DNA of 64,000 nucleotides. Source: Comamonadaceae bacterium. GTDB taxonomy: Bacteria > Pseudomonadota > Gammaproteobacteria > Burkholderiales > Burkholderiaceae_C. Positions within the stretch are counted from its first letter, which is position 1; each line of letters starts with the position of its first letter. The notes under the pieces were generated by a model. It did no database searches, was not told the DNA's origin, and was given only the letters and a program-made list of their open reading frames with translations. The position numbers were made by a program, and so were the translations under genes. The DNA is taken from the NCBI GenBank assembly GCA_027488735.1, contig JAIYBB010000004.1, positions 1 through 64,000 on the forward strand. Direction: 5' to 3'. Positions 7,784-16,016 of this stretch are shown piece by piece.

Positions 7784-7811
7784 AAAAAAGGCGACCAGAG
7801 TCGCCTTTTTT
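7784..7811. terminator. Bidirectional terminator between pilin and rep genes
   Basis: Perfect 12-bp arms (7784-7795 and 7800-7811) with GGCGAC cores, a CAGA loop and runs of six A and six T at the ends, a classical intrinsic terminator in both directions. On the minus strand it ends the pilin transcript before the rep gene. Confidence 0.88.
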
Positions 7812-7824
7812 CAAAAAGTAAAGA

Positions 7825-8337
7825 TTATTTCCAAGAAAGGATGGCTGTTTCAGCAGGTGTTGCAGTGGTTACGCCGGATGTAATAGCTGACGTCCATTTA
7901 ACTGGATTGGTTGCAAAATTGCCGGTGAATGTCATTATGGCTGCGCCTGTAAAATCTTTGCCCAGCTTAGGAGTCGTTACTGTGATTACACATTCCGTTG
8001 TTGCTCCGCCTTCTGAAAGTTCGAGAGATGTGACTTCAGCGGTTAGGCCACCAGTGGCTGTAAGTGTCGGGGCTTGGTTGCCAAGGTCAAGTGCTGTTCC
8101 AGATACTGTAAATGTATTGTTCACAGAGCCAACTAAACAGCCACCGTTCTCGCTATAAACTTGCCCAATGGTTCCCTTAACAGGAGCCATGTAGGATTGC
8201 ACTTTTGACAGCTTAGTCTTTTGTGTGTATTCGGCGTATTGTGGAATTGCCACAGCAGCCAAGATACCGATAATTGCGACCACAATCATCAATTCGATAA
8301 GGGTGAAACCCTTTTGAGATTTTTGCATAATGTTCAT
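7825..8337 (-). CDS. Type IV pilin (PilA/PilE-like)
   Basis: 170 residues. A short leader [10 protein letters not shown] precedes the canonical prepilin site and helix [20 protein letters not shown], with Phe+1 and Glu+5, so PilD would cut after the Gly. A beta-rich globular part follows with two cysteines (GGCLVG and TECVI) that could form the usual disulfide. It would be a major pilin or pilin variant at the cell surface. No other pilus gene is nearby, so it depends on host machinery. It has its own terminator and lies within the mobile element, which is unusual for a lone pilin. Confidence 0.93.
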   Translation of the reverse strand: MNIMQKSQKGFTLIELMIVVAIIGILAAVAIPQYAEYTQKTKLSKVQSYMAPVKGTIGQVYSENGGCLVGSVNNTFTVSGTALDLGNQAPTLTATGGLTAEVTSLELSEGGATTECVITVTTPKLGKDFTGAAIMTFTGNFATNPVKWTSAITSGVTTATPAETAILSWK

Positions 8338-8434
8338 ATATTTGCCTTTTTGTTAAATGTTGAAGCTATTTCGCATAGCCTTAACCATATAACCAAAAAT
8401 TACGAACACATGCAATTAAAAGCAGGGTAAAAAA

Positions 8435-8464
8435 AATACCGCCATATATTACTATGGCGGTATT
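8435..8464 (-). terminator. Terminator downstream of the 123-residue unknown gene
   Basis: Perfect 12-bp arms (8435-8446/8453-8464) with a TATTAC loop. On the minus strand the second arm runs into eight T residues, so this is an intrinsic terminator for the gene at 8523-8894. It isolates that gene from the pilin gene. Confidence 0.82.
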
Positions 8465-8522
8465 GCCTGCGAAATTTTCAACACAAATACCAGTTGGCAA
8501 TATTTAGAATATTCATATTTTC

Positions 8523-8894
8523 CTATTCTGTCAATCCAACGTTAGCATTTGATGGGTCAATTTTTAAAACTCCTTTTTGACCGGCTAACACAAAACATCT
8601 GCATACGGCCTCATTCAATTTTTTGGCTCTCGCTTCAATAAGTTCGTCATCATCAATGATGATGTATGCGCGCCAGATTCCGGGCTTCTTTAAGAATTGG
8701 CTTGAAATCTTGTATTCTGTAATTAGCCGCATGCACTGCTTGTCAATCAGTGTTGGTTTCCAATTGTGGAGAAATACCTTCTTTTCTCCAATTTGGTAAT
8801 AGCCTGCAAAATTCTCACCTTCCTGCAATGTCCATCCGAGTGTTGCGGCGCAAGCTTTATCCAGTTCGATTCCAAATAGGGCGTGGGGGTTCAT
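8523..8894 (-). CDS. Hypothetical protein of the mobile element
   Basis: 123 residues, family not recognised. No signal peptide or membrane helix; a mixed alpha/beta composition with an acidic IIIDDDELIEARAKKLNEAVCRCF segment (about residues 76-102). It reads MNPHALFGIELDKACAATLGW, which resembles the openings of small phage or island proteins of unknown role. It has its own terminator and no obvious partner, so it is probably transcribed alone. Function unknown. Confidence 0.65.
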   Translation of the reverse strand: MNPHALFGIELDKACAATLGWTLQEGENFAGYYQIGEKKVFLHNWKPTLIDKQCMRLITEYKISSQFLKKPGIWRAYIIIDDDELIEARAKKLNEAVCRCFVLAGQKGVLKIDPSNANVGLTE

Positions 8895-8987
8895 TCGATA
8901 TCCTTCAATGTGATACCCACCCTATCAACTGCCAAGACTGGTTGACAAGTGAATGCCGCCAAGCTCTAAGGATGCTGTAAACTATGC

Positions 8988-9025
8988 TCTCGCCACTGGT
9001 AGCAATGCTAGTAGCGAGATTTTTT
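8988..9025 (+). terminator. Imperfect hairpin with T-run near right end
   Basis: TCTCGCcACT...AGTaGCGAGA pairs around a GGTAGCAATGCT loop and is followed by TTTTTT. It contains the right copy of the 10-mer TGGTAGCAAT (8997-9006), so it may be an end structure of the element as much as a terminator. No plus-strand gene ends close before it. Confidence 0.45.
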
Positions 9026-9039
9026 AACCAGCTACTACC
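8997..9039. repeat. Right arm-type repeats
   Basis: TGGTAGCAAT at 8997-9006 is identical to 2236-2245. GCTACTACC at 9031-9039 is the reverse complement of GGTAGTAGC at 2222-2230. Both lie 40-90 bp inside the right att core. Possible integrase or excisionase binding sites by position. Confidence 0.45.
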
Positions 9040-9081
9040 TAAGTAGTTGATTTATATAGCTTTTTGGGAGTGGGCATTTCT

Positions 9082-9099
9082 GTCCCGTCCACTCCGCTA
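9082..9099 (+). repeat. Right att site (tRNA-Asp 3' remnant)
   Basis: An 18-bp remnant matching the 3' end of tRNA-Asp at 16 of 18 bases, without the rest of the tRNA. It marks the far boundary of the element; flanking sequence beyond it is chromosomal. The two mismatches suggest an old insertion or an att core shorter than 18 bp. Confidence 0.78.
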
Positions 9100-9178
9100 T
9101 TTCGAAAAACGCATTTCACAGCCTATTTTTTTGCCCTGATCGCTTTACCGCCTTCAGTTTTTCACCCTGTAAGGGGAC

Positions 9179-10285
9179 ATGTCGAGGAACACCATGTACA
9201 AAAACCTCATCGCGGCGCTGTGTTCGTTTGCTTTGTTTTTCTCTTCCACCTTTGCGCAAACTACCGGGCCGTCTAAAAAGCCGCTCAAAGTTGGATTTGT
9301 CTATGTCACGCCCCGCCTGCCTGCGGGCTGGGTGCATCAGCATGAATTGGGACGACTGGCGCTTGAGGCTAATTTGATAAAACAAGGCGTCGCAGTCCAA
9401 ACGCAGTTTGTCGAAAATGTGTCTGAAGGTGCTGACGCTGAACGTGTTATTCGCGACTTGGCGCAACAAGGTGTCGGGTTGATATTCACGCCAAGTTTTG
9501 GCTATATGGAGGCCACGCTCAAGGTGGCCGCTGATTTTCCAGATGTGAAATTTGAATCCATCACTGGTTATAAAACCGCACCCAATGTCGCCACTGCCAA
9601 CGCGCGTTATTACGAAGGCCGCTTTCTTTCAGGTATTGCCGCCGGGCGAGTCAGCAAGAGCGGTGTTGCAGGATACGTTGCGAGCTTTCCAATTCCTGAA
9701 GTCATTCAAGGCATCAATGCATTTGCATTGGGTATGCGGTCGGTCAACCCAAACGCGACCGTCAAATTGATTTGGTTGGACACCTGGTTCGATCCGGCGC
9801 GTGAACGCGAAGCAGCCATCACGTTGATGAACCAAAAAGCAGATGTGTTGGCTTTTCATACCGCCTCAGACGCGGTGATGTTGGCTGCACAAGAGCGCGG
9901 AAAAATGGCCATTGCCTACCACTCTGATATGCGGCATGTGGCACCACAAGCGCAGCTGTTGGCTGTCACCCATGTGTGGGGCGACTATTACAGTCGCCGG
10001 GCCTTGGATGTGATTCGTGGTAACTGGCAAAGTACTCAGACATGGGGCGGTGTTCGCGAGGGCATGGTCAAAGTAGAGGCTTTTGGTCCGCGTCTTCCCA
10101 AGCGGGTTCAAGCGGAAGTTTTGCGGCTGCAGCGTGCCATGGCCAAGGGCAGCTTGCAGCCGTTTTCTGGCCCCATTTTTGACAACCAAGATGGTGTGGT
10201 GTTGGCGCGAGGGCAAGTGATGAGCGATGAACAAATTGCGAAAATGCGCTTTCTGGTCAAGGGTGTCTTGGGTTCATTGCCCTGA
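9179..10285 (+). CDS. BMP-family ABC transporter substrate-binding protein
   Basis: 368 residues. A signal peptide (NLIAALCSFALFFSSTFAQ) targets it to the periplasm. The Med/BMP fold shows KVGFVYVTPRLPAGWVHQHELGRL, then VGLIFTPSFGYMEATLKVAADFPDVKFESITGY, YYEGRFLSGIAAG, and the DVLAFHTASDAVMLAAQERG region. The family (PnrA/TmpC-like) binds purine nucleosides or related ligands. No permease or ATPase gene is adjacent, so its partners are elsewhere. ATG 9179 has AAGGGG upstream; ATG 9194 with GAGGA is equally possible. It is the first chromosomal gene past the element. Confidence 0.88.
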   Translation: MSRNTMYKNLIAALCSFALFFSSTFAQTTGPSKKPLKVGFVYVTPRLPAGWVHQHELGRLALEANLIKQGVAVQTQFVENVSEGADAERVIRDLAQQGVGLIFTPSFGYMEATLKVAADFPDVKFESITGYKTAPNVATANARYYEGRFLSGIAAGRVSKSGVAGYVASFPIPEVIQGINAFALGMRSVNPNATVKLIWLDTWFDPAREREAAITLMNQKADVLAFHTASDAVMLAAQERGKMAIAYHSDMRHVAPQAQLLAVTHVWGDYYSRRALDVIRGNWQSTQTWGGVREGMVKVEAFGPRLPKRVQAEVLRLQRAMAKGSLQPFSGPIFDNQDGVVLARGQVMSDEQIAKMRFLVKGVLGSLP

Positions 10286-10342
10286 TTTTTTTCGCTCCAT
10301 ACTGCCAAACTACAATCAACAGATCACGTAAAAGGCAGTTTT

Positions 10343-10912
10343 ATGAGCATCAAAAGCGATAAATGGATACGCCGCATGGCAGAGCAAACTGGCATGATTG
10401 AGCCGTTTGAGCCGGGACAAATTCGTGTCAATGCAGCAGGTGAAAAAATTGTCAGCTACGGCACCAGCAGTTATGGATATGACATTCGATGCGCCCCTGA
10501 ATTCAAGGTATTCACCAACATTTACAGCACGGTGGTTGATCCGAAAAATTTCGATGAAAAAAGCTTTGTCGATATCCACTCTGAAGTTTGCATCATCCCG
10601 CCTAACAGTTTTGCTTTGGCCAGAACCGTTGAATACTTCAGAATTCCGCGTAATGTGCTGACCATTTGTTTGGGGAAAAGCACCTATGCGCGCTGCGGCA
10701 TCATTGTCAACGTCACGCCATTCGAGCCTGAGTGGGAAGGCTATGTGACCCTCGAATTCAGCAACACCACGCCACTGCCCGCCAAAATTTATGCAGGCGA
10801 GGGATGTGCACAAGTGCTGTTTTTTGAGAGCGACGAAGTGTGCGAGACCAGTTACAAGGATCGTGGAGGCAAGTACCAGGGGCAGGTTGGGGTGACATTG
10901 CCCAAGGCTTGA
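10343..10912 (+). CDS. dcd: dCTP deaminase
   Basis: 189 residues, the normal length. It turns dCTP into dUTP and ammonia, feeding dTMP synthesis. Recognised by the N-terminal [13 protein letters not shown], the nucleotide-binding [16 protein letters not shown], the conserved [44 protein letters not shown] with the catalytic Glu, and the C-terminal Ser/Tyr-rich lid ([19 protein letters not shown]). A homotrimer in the family. A short 71-bp gap separates it from rhlE downstream. Confidence 0.97.
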   Translation: MSIKSDKWIRRMAEQTGMIEPFEPGQIRVNAAGEKIVSYGTSSYGYDIRCAPEFKVFTNIYSTVVDPKNFDEKSFVDIHSEVCIIPPNSFALARTVEYFRIPRNVLTICLGKSTYARCGIIVNVTPFEPEWEGYVTLEFSNTTPLPAKIYAGEGCAQVLFFESDEVCETSYKDRGGKYQGQVGVTLPKA

Positions 10913-10983
10913 GTTCGCTCTGAGATTGCTTTTTGCAGGGGTTTGATGGCGACTGGTGCAGAGTGCGACAATAGACGACATAT

Positions 10984-12390
10984 ATGAATTCATTCTCACA
11001 ATTGCAGTTAGCCCCCCATTTGGCAAAAGCCGTCGCCGAAATGGGATACGAATCTATGACGCCGATACAGGCGCAGGCCATTCCGGTGGTGTTATCCGGT
11101 CAGGATGTGATGGGCGCGGCCCAGACCGGCACCGGTAAAACAGCGGCGTTTTCCTTGCCTCTGCTGCAACGCATGCTCAAGCATGAAAACACTTCTACAT
11201 CTCCCGCCCGTCATCCGGTGCGTGCTTTGGTCTTGTTGCCCACACGTGAACTCGCCGATCAAGTGGCGCAACAAATCAAGATGTACGCCAAATACACGCA
11301 ACTGCGAAGTGCAGTCGTATTCGGCGGCATGGATATGAAGCCGCAGACGGCAGAGTTGAAAAGAGGCGTCGAGGTATTGGTCGCTACACCGGGTCGACTG
11401 CTGGACCATATTGAAGCCAAAACAGCGGTACTCAATCAAGTGGAGTACGTGGTGCTTGACGAAGCTGACCGCATGTTGGACATCGGTTTTCTGCCAGACC
11501 TGCAACGCATACTTAGCTACTTACCCAAACAGCGCACCACCTTGTTGTTCTCGGCCACGTTCTCGCCCGAGATTAAGCGACTGGCATCTAGCTACTTGCA
11601 AAACCCGGTCACCATCGAAGTTGCGCGTCCGAACCAAACCGCGTCGACTGTGACGCAGTTGTTTTACAGCTTGCCGGACGATGACAAGCGACGTGCGTTG
11701 AAACAAATCGTCAAACAACGCGGCATCTCGCAAGCCTTTGTGTTTGTCAACAGCAAACTCGGTTGCGCCAGACTCGCGCGCTCACTCGAGCGCGACGGTT
11801 TAAAGACCACCGCCTTGCATGGCGATAAAAGCCAGGACGAACGTTTGAAAGCGCTGGAAGCCTTCAAAAAAGGCGAGGTGGATTTGCTGGTGTGTACTGA
11901 TGTGGCCGCCCGTGGCTTAGACATCAAAGACGTGCCGGCTGTGTTTAACTTTGACATTCCCTACAACGCTGAAGACTATATTCACCGCATCGGTCGCACG
12001 GGTCGTGCCGGTGCTGAAGGTTTGGCGGTGAGTTTTGCTTCGGCCAACGATACACGCTTGGTGACTGACATTGAAAAACTCACCAAACAAAAAATCGAGT
12101 TGCTGGGTTTTGAGTTTGAAGACGACCGTCCCGCCGGTCGCATCAACACCGGACGCCGCCATTGGGATGAAGAAGACAGTGGCCACGAGAAACCTGCTTC
12201 ACGCAGTCGTTTTGTGCCTCCACCCAAAGTGCATGATCCATTTTTCGACAAGCCCTACGAAGCCAGTGACGAGCCCGTGAAGACAACGGCCGGGTCTGAA
12301 CAAGTACTGTCTAATTCACGCAGTATTTCGCCCAATATCAAGCCCAAACGCACGGTAGCGGCTTTGTTCAAAACCACCACCACTGACTAA
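10984..12390 (+). CDS. rhlE: DEAD-box ATP-dependent RNA helicase
   Basis: 468 residues. Q motif (GYESMTPIQAQAIP), Walker A AQTGTGKTAAFSLP, PTRELA, TPGRLLDH, DEAD in VVLDEADRMLDIGF, SAT, then domain 2 with VCTDVAARGLDI and the HRIGRTGRAG motif VI. The basic, low-complexity C-terminal tail (after about residue 385) is typical of RhlE proteins of beta-proteobacteria, which remodel RNA in ribosome maturation and cold adaptation. The tail end is convergent with apaH and overlaps its stop by 4 bp. Confidence 0.93.
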   Translation: MNSFSQLQLAPHLAKAVAEMGYESMTPIQAQAIPVVLSGQDVMGAAQTGTGKTAAFSLPLLQRMLKHENTSTSPARHPVRALVLLPTRELADQVAQQIKMYAKYTQLRSAVVFGGMDMKPQTAELKRGVEVLVATPGRLLDHIEAKTAVLNQVEYVVLDEADRMLDIGFLPDLQRILSYLPKQRTTLLFSATFSPEIKRLASSYLQNPVTIEVARPNQTASTVTQLFYSLPDDDKRRALKQIVKQRGISQAFVFVNSKLGCARLARSLERDGLKTTALHGDKSQDERLKALEAFKKGEVDLLVCTDVAARGLDIKDVPAVFNFDIPYNAEDYIHRIGRTGRAGAEGLAVSFASANDTRLVTDIEKLTKQKIELLGFEFEDDRPAGRINTGRRHWDEEDSGHEKPASRSRFVPPPKVHDPFFDKPYEASDEPVKTTAGSEQVLSNSRSISPNIKPKRTVAALFKTTTTD

Positions 12391-13235
12391 ACCTTCGAGA
12401 CTGCGGCCTCACATTTCACTTGCCAGCGTTTTTTCGCGCCAGTGGAGGTGTTGAGTTCGAGTGCGCTCAAGCAACCGCCCCACACGCAACCGGTATCTAA
12501 CTCAATCACATCGTCCCTGTGCAGGGGTGCAAGTGACGACCAATGTCCGAAGGCAATGGTGGTTTGTTGTGTTTGTCTGCCCGGCACATCGAACCACGGC
12601 ACATAGCCCGGTGGTGCTTGCGAGGCGTCTCGGTGGTGTGCAAATTCCATGGTGCCTTGTGGGGTACAAAAACGCAAACGCGTCAAAGCGTTAACAATCA
12701 CGCGAAGGCGTTCATGTCCGCTTAGGTCATCCTGCCAGTGATCAGGTTGGTTGCCATACATGTGGGCCATGAAATCTGTCCAATCATTACTCTGCAACAC
12801 TGTTTGCACTTCTTGGGCCAGCGACAAGGTTTGTTGCGTTGACCATTGCGGCAACACTCCTGCATGAACCATCAACACAGATCCTTCAAACATGGCCAAG
12901 GATTGCGCGCGCAACCAATCGATCAATGGCAAACGGTCTGGCGCCTGCAGTATGTCGCCAACGGTGTCGCCCGGTTTGAGTCGTCCATGCCCCAAGTGCA
13001 AGGCCAACAGATGAAGATCATGGTTACCCAAAAGACATTTGGCACTGTGGCCGTAGTGCTGAAGACGCCGCAACACAGCCAAGTTATCCGGCCCGCGGTT
13101 GACCAAGTCGCCCAAAAAGTACAAGGTGTCGCGGCTGGGTGAAAATTGAATAAGGTCCAGCAAATGTTGTAAGGCTGGGTCGCAACCTTGCACATCGCCA
13201 ATCAGGTACATTGCCATGGCATGATTGTCATTCAT
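12387..13235 (-). CDS. apaH: Bis(5'-nucleosyl)-tetraphosphatase, symmetrical
   Basis: 282 residues. A metallophosphatase hydrolysing Ap4A to two ADP. Motifs of the phosphoesterase fold are GDVQGC (metal ligands), YFLGDLVNRGPDN, LLGNHDLHLLAL and MVHAGVLPQW, with a late GHWSSL. Start 13235 has AAAGG six bases upstream; internal ATGs at 13217 and 13211 would begin nearer the family's usual MxxYLIGD. The gene is convergent with rhlE and divergent from the CNNM gene, with a 38-bp gap there. Confidence 0.96.
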   Translation of the reverse strand: MNDNHAMAMYLIGDVQGCDPALQHLLDLIQFSPSRDTLYFLGDLVNRGPDNLAVLRRLQHYGHSAKCLLGNHDLHLLALHLGHGRLKPGDTVGDILQAPDRLPLIDWLRAQSLAMFEGSVLMVHAGVLPQWSTQQTLSLAQEVQTVLQSNDWTDFMAHMYGNQPDHWQDDLSGHERLRVIVNALTRLRFCTPQGTMEFAHHRDASQAPPGYVPWFDVPGRQTQQTTIAFGHWSSLAPLHRDDVIELDTGCVWGGCLSALELNTSTGAKKRWQVKCEAAVSKV

Positions 13236-13273
13236 TCAACCTTTGCACGCCCTAGGCGCTGAAACCCACCTTT

Positions 13274-14617
13274 ATGGATGTCTTGCTTATCGTTTTTTTG
13301 ACGTTTTTGAACGGTTTGTTTGCTATGTCAGAGATGGCGTTGGCCTCAAGTCGACGGGCAGTGCTTGTGGGGCTCGCAGAAGAAAAAATGGCTGGCGCCC
13401 AAGCCGCTTTGGATTTGCAGCAAAGGCCGACAGAGTTTTTGTCCACCATCCAGATTGGCATCACCACACTTGGCATGCTCAACGGCATCATTGGTGAAGC
13501 TGCTTTCAGCGTTCAAGTAGCCCAATGGTTTGTCGGCATGGGGGCAACCAGCGTTTTGGCTGGCGTATTGGCCACCGCATCGGTGGTGACTTTGATCACA
13601 CTCAGCACCATTTTGTTTGGTGAACTCGTGCCAAAGCGTATTGGACAGATTTACCCTGAAACAGCAGCCCGCATGACGGCTCCTCTTATGTTGGCATTGT
13701 CTTGGATGGCCAGACCCTTGGTCAACGCTTTATCGTGGAGTACTGCTGCCATATTGCGGTTGATGCGCATTGACCTAGAGAAGGTCAGGCAAGTTACCGA
13801 AGAAGAAATCACCGCCAGTTTGGTCGAAGGCGTTGACGCTGGGTTGATTGAGCACCACGAGCATCAAATGGTGAAAAACGTGTTCCATTTAGATGAACGA
13901 AATTTGGTGTCACTGATGGTCCCTCGAACTGATATTGTCTGGCTGGACTGTTCCTGGTCGGTTCAGCAAGCCATGGGGCACATTCAAGGTGAGGCAGCCC
14001 ATTCTTGGTATCCCTTATGCCGCGATGGCTTGGACGAGGTGGTGGGTGTGGTCAGCATGGCCAGTATGCTGCACCATGTGAGCAGTGAATTGCCGCTGGA
14101 AACATGGTCAGTGCCCGCAGCATTTGTGCCAGAAACATTGAGCGGACTGGATTTGTTGTCGCAATTTCGCAGCCCGCATTCGGCAGACAAACCTCAAGGT
14201 CAAATGCACAGCGCCCGCATGGTGTTGGTGGTCGATGAATATGGTGTGGTGCAAGGTCTTGTCACGCCACGCGATTTGCTAGAAGCCATCACAGGTGAGT
14301 TGGTGCAGACCACATCACCGCAAGATGCGTGGGCAGTTCAGCGCACCGATGGCAGTTGGTTACTGGACGGCATGATGCCTGTGCAAGAACTCAAATCCCG
14401 ACTGTCAATCGATGTCTTGCCGGCAGAGGAGAAAGGGATTTACAACACCTTGGCTGGATTGATCATGGTGTTGACTGGCGATTTGCCCAAAGAGGGTGAA
14501 GCCGTCGAGTCCATGGGTTGGCGCTTTGAAGTGGTGGACTTGGATGGACGACGAATTGACAAAGTACTAGCTACCCAATTGCCAATCAGTCAACAAGATG
14601 ATGACCTGACGGGCTGA
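13274..14617 (+). CDS. CNNM/CBS-domain membrane protein (hemolysin family)
   Basis: 447 residues. The N-terminal DUF21/CNNM domain (about 1-190) has hydrophobic helices and the MSEMALASSRRAVLVGLAEE and FGELVPKRIGQIYPE signatures. A CBS-pair region follows (about 215-345, MVPRTDIVWLD to MVLVVDEYGVVQGLVTPRDLLEAITGEL), then a CorC_HlyC transporter-associated domain at the C-terminus. Such proteins handle Mg2+/Co2+ efflux or membrane stress; the hemolysin label is historical. Inner membrane. A hairpin terminator overlaps its stop. Confidence 0.9.
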   Translation: MDVLLIVFLTFLNGLFAMSEMALASSRRAVLVGLAEEKMAGAQAALDLQQRPTEFLSTIQIGITTLGMLNGIIGEAAFSVQVAQWFVGMGATSVLAGVLATASVVTLITLSTILFGELVPKRIGQIYPETAARMTAPLMLALSWMARPLVNALSWSTAAILRLMRIDLEKVRQVTEEEITASLVEGVDAGLIEHHEHQMVKNVFHLDERNLVSLMVPRTDIVWLDCSWSVQQAMGHIQGEAAHSWYPLCRDGLDEVVGVVSMASMLHHVSSELPLETWSVPAAFVPETLSGLDLLSQFRSPHSADKPQGQMHSARMVLVVDEYGVVQGLVTPRDLLEAITGELVQTTSPQDAWAVQRTDGSWLLDGMMPVQELKSRLSIDVLPAEEKGIYNTLAGLIMVLTGDLPKEGEAVESMGWRFEVVDLDGRRIDKVLATQLPISQQDDDLTG

Positions 14618-14637
14618 CTCTGTGTCAGGATTTTTTT
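14605..14637 (+). terminator. Terminator of the CNNM gene
   Basis: CCTGAC (14605-14610) pairs with GTCAGG (14624-14629), followed by A and seven T. The stop codon lies inside it. It separates convergent genes. Confidence 0.72.
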
Positions 14638-15945
14638 CTAGGGCTTTTTTTCTTCCAACTCATCTAGCAAATTATTGATGCCTGACACGGTTTTTTTCAA
14701 AGCCTCTACACGCCCATGAAACTCGTCCATCCTTCGGGCTTGCTCAAGCTTGGCCGCTTGCAATTTTGTGGCTTCAGCACTTTGCATGACTTTGGTGTGT
14801 GCAGCAGTGGCTTTGCCTGACCCAGAAGATTTGCCAGATGCGCTGTACGACTGTTGAGTGGTCGAAGCCCCAGTGGTGTTCAAAGCAACAGGTTTGGGGA
14901 CATCCTTAAGTCTGGCATCTTGAACAGGCAGGGCCACCACATGGTCTTGCGCATGTTCTTTGGCTGACTCAGCATTGCGTTTGTCCAACCTGTCAGACGG
15001 TAAGCCTGCGGTGTTGTCTTCTATCGTTGGGTTATCTACGGCTTGCTGGTTGTCTTGCAATGAGTCGTCATCAAGCGATAGTTGGTTACCGTGAATGGCC
15101 GGGTTGTCTACGGCTTGCTGATTGTTATCTAATGCGTTGCTAGGCAGGTCTTGCAAGTTGTCCTGAACCGCGCCTTGTGCAGCGGATGATTGCCTGTCAT
15201 TGATAGGGCTGTTGGGTTCACCAGCAGTTCGGTCTGTCAGGGCATCCTTTTGCACACCCTGCGAATTTGACTGCAGCGCATCAGATGACACAGACGCAAT
15301 GTTGTCCTTCAAGTGAGATTTATCGACAGCGGTATTGCGCTGCCCAGAGTTGTTTTGCGTGACCGATTGCAAGTTGTCGTTAATGGCAGCGTTATCAACC
15401 GACTGCAAATTGTCGTTAATGGCAGCGTTATCAACCGCTTGCAAGTTGTCGTTAATGGCAGCGTTATCAACCGATTGCAAGTTTTCATTCAGGGCACTGG
15501 CGGCGGACACTGCTTGTAAGTTGTCTTTGATTGCAGCTTGCGCAATAGACTGAAGATTGTCACGTTTACTGTCGGTGTGGGGCAGGTCGACAGTGCGATC
15601 GGGTAAGGCATCATCAGGCACGCTTTGGATGTTTGTATCTGTGTGTCTGTCTTCTAGAGCCATCTGCGCGGCATGTGATGTGGCATCTTCATGCACATTC
15701 AAATTTTGCAAAGCCAATGCATCGGCATGCTTCGCAGACCTGTCAGCCAATTCAGACACAGGCTCGTGGTGCATTTCAGGAAGAAGTACCGCATCACTTG
15801 TTTTGAAGTCGGTTTTTTTGGCAGAAATACTCAGATCATCGCTGCCCACGACATCACTTCGCCGTGATTTGGCGCTGTTAGACCCTTCAGGTATTTCTAC
15901 AGAAAAAGCTTTGGAACTTCTGATGAGTGGAGGAGGCGTTGCCAT
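14638..15945 (-). CDS. Unknown protein built of 12-residue repeats
   Basis: 435 residues, no family recognised. About residues 85-320 are degenerate 12-residue repeats of the form DNLQ-S/A-V-x-x-A-A-I-x, best kept at about 152-195, where three consecutive copies of DNAAINDNLQ are nearly identical. There is no signal peptide or membrane segment; Cys is absent. The C-terminal 60 residues (QSAEATKLQAAKLEQARRMDEFHGRVEALKK.. by segments) are a likely coiled coil ending in acidic EELEEKK. The start context is weak. It faces the CNNM gene convergently. A cytoplasmic scaffold or surface-associated filament are both possible; function is unknown. Confidence 0.75.
   Translation of the reverse strand: MATPPPLIRSSKAFSVEIPEGSNSAKSRRSDVVGSDDLSISAKKTDFKTSDAVLLPEMHHEPVSELADRSAKHADALALQNLNVHEDATSHAAQMALEDRHTDTNIQSVPDDALPDRTVDLPHTDSKRDNLQSIAQAAIKDNLQAVSAASALNENLQSVDNAAINDNLQAVDNAAINDNLQSVDNAAINDNLQSVTQNNSGQRNTAVDKSHLKDNIASVSSDALQSNSQGVQKDALTDRTAGEPNSPINDRQSSAAQGAVQDNLQDLPSNALDNNQQAVDNPAIHGNQLSLDDDSLQDNQQAVDNPTIEDNTAGLPSDRLDKRNAESAKEHAQDHVVALPVQDARLKDVPKPVALNTTGASTTQQSYSASGKSSGSGKATAAHTKVMQSAEATKLQAAKLEQARRMDEFHGRVEALKKTVSGINNLLDELEEKKP
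15378..15485. repeat. Three tandem 36-bp coding repeats
   Basis: Nearly identical units beginning CGTTAATGGCAGCGTTATCA at 15378, 15414 and 15450, period 36 bp, so each adds 12 codons to the protein on the minus strand. More diverged copies extend on both sides (roughly 15000-15570). Near-identity at DNA level suggests recent expansion or gene conversion. Confidence 0.85.
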
Positions 15946-16016
15946 GGAAATCAGTTTAACGCGGGTGTTGCGTCAAGCGAATAACCATCACGGCGAAATA
16001 TAGTAAGAAGGTGTTC

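Larger units (their letters stand above)
2153..9099. mobile_element. Integrative mobilizable element with IncQ-like replicon
   Basis: Sequence between two near-identical 18-bp sites, the left one being the tRNA-Asp 3' end. It is visibly more AT-rich than the flanking genes. Contents in order: tyrosine integrase, unknown small protein, mobC-like protein, oriT, MOBQ relaxase, lipoprotein, origin-like repeats with four iterons, RepC-like initiator, type IV pilin, unknown protein. No type IV secretion genes are present, so transfer would need a helper (inference). No excisionase, RepA-like helicase or RepB-like primase was recognised. Known: integrase-tRNA elements and IncQ plasmids. Inferred: that this is a chimera of the two. 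Confidence 0.85.

Noticed and set aside
7763..8158. 131-codon open frame on plus strand
   Set aside because: It lies antisense over the pilin gene, which has a complete prepilin signature; the plus frame is a shadow without RBS or recognisable motifs.
15378..15485. Possible CRISPR array from 36-bp repeats
   Set aside because: The repeats are directly adjacent without unique spacers, in frame within a long coding region, and no cas genes are near.
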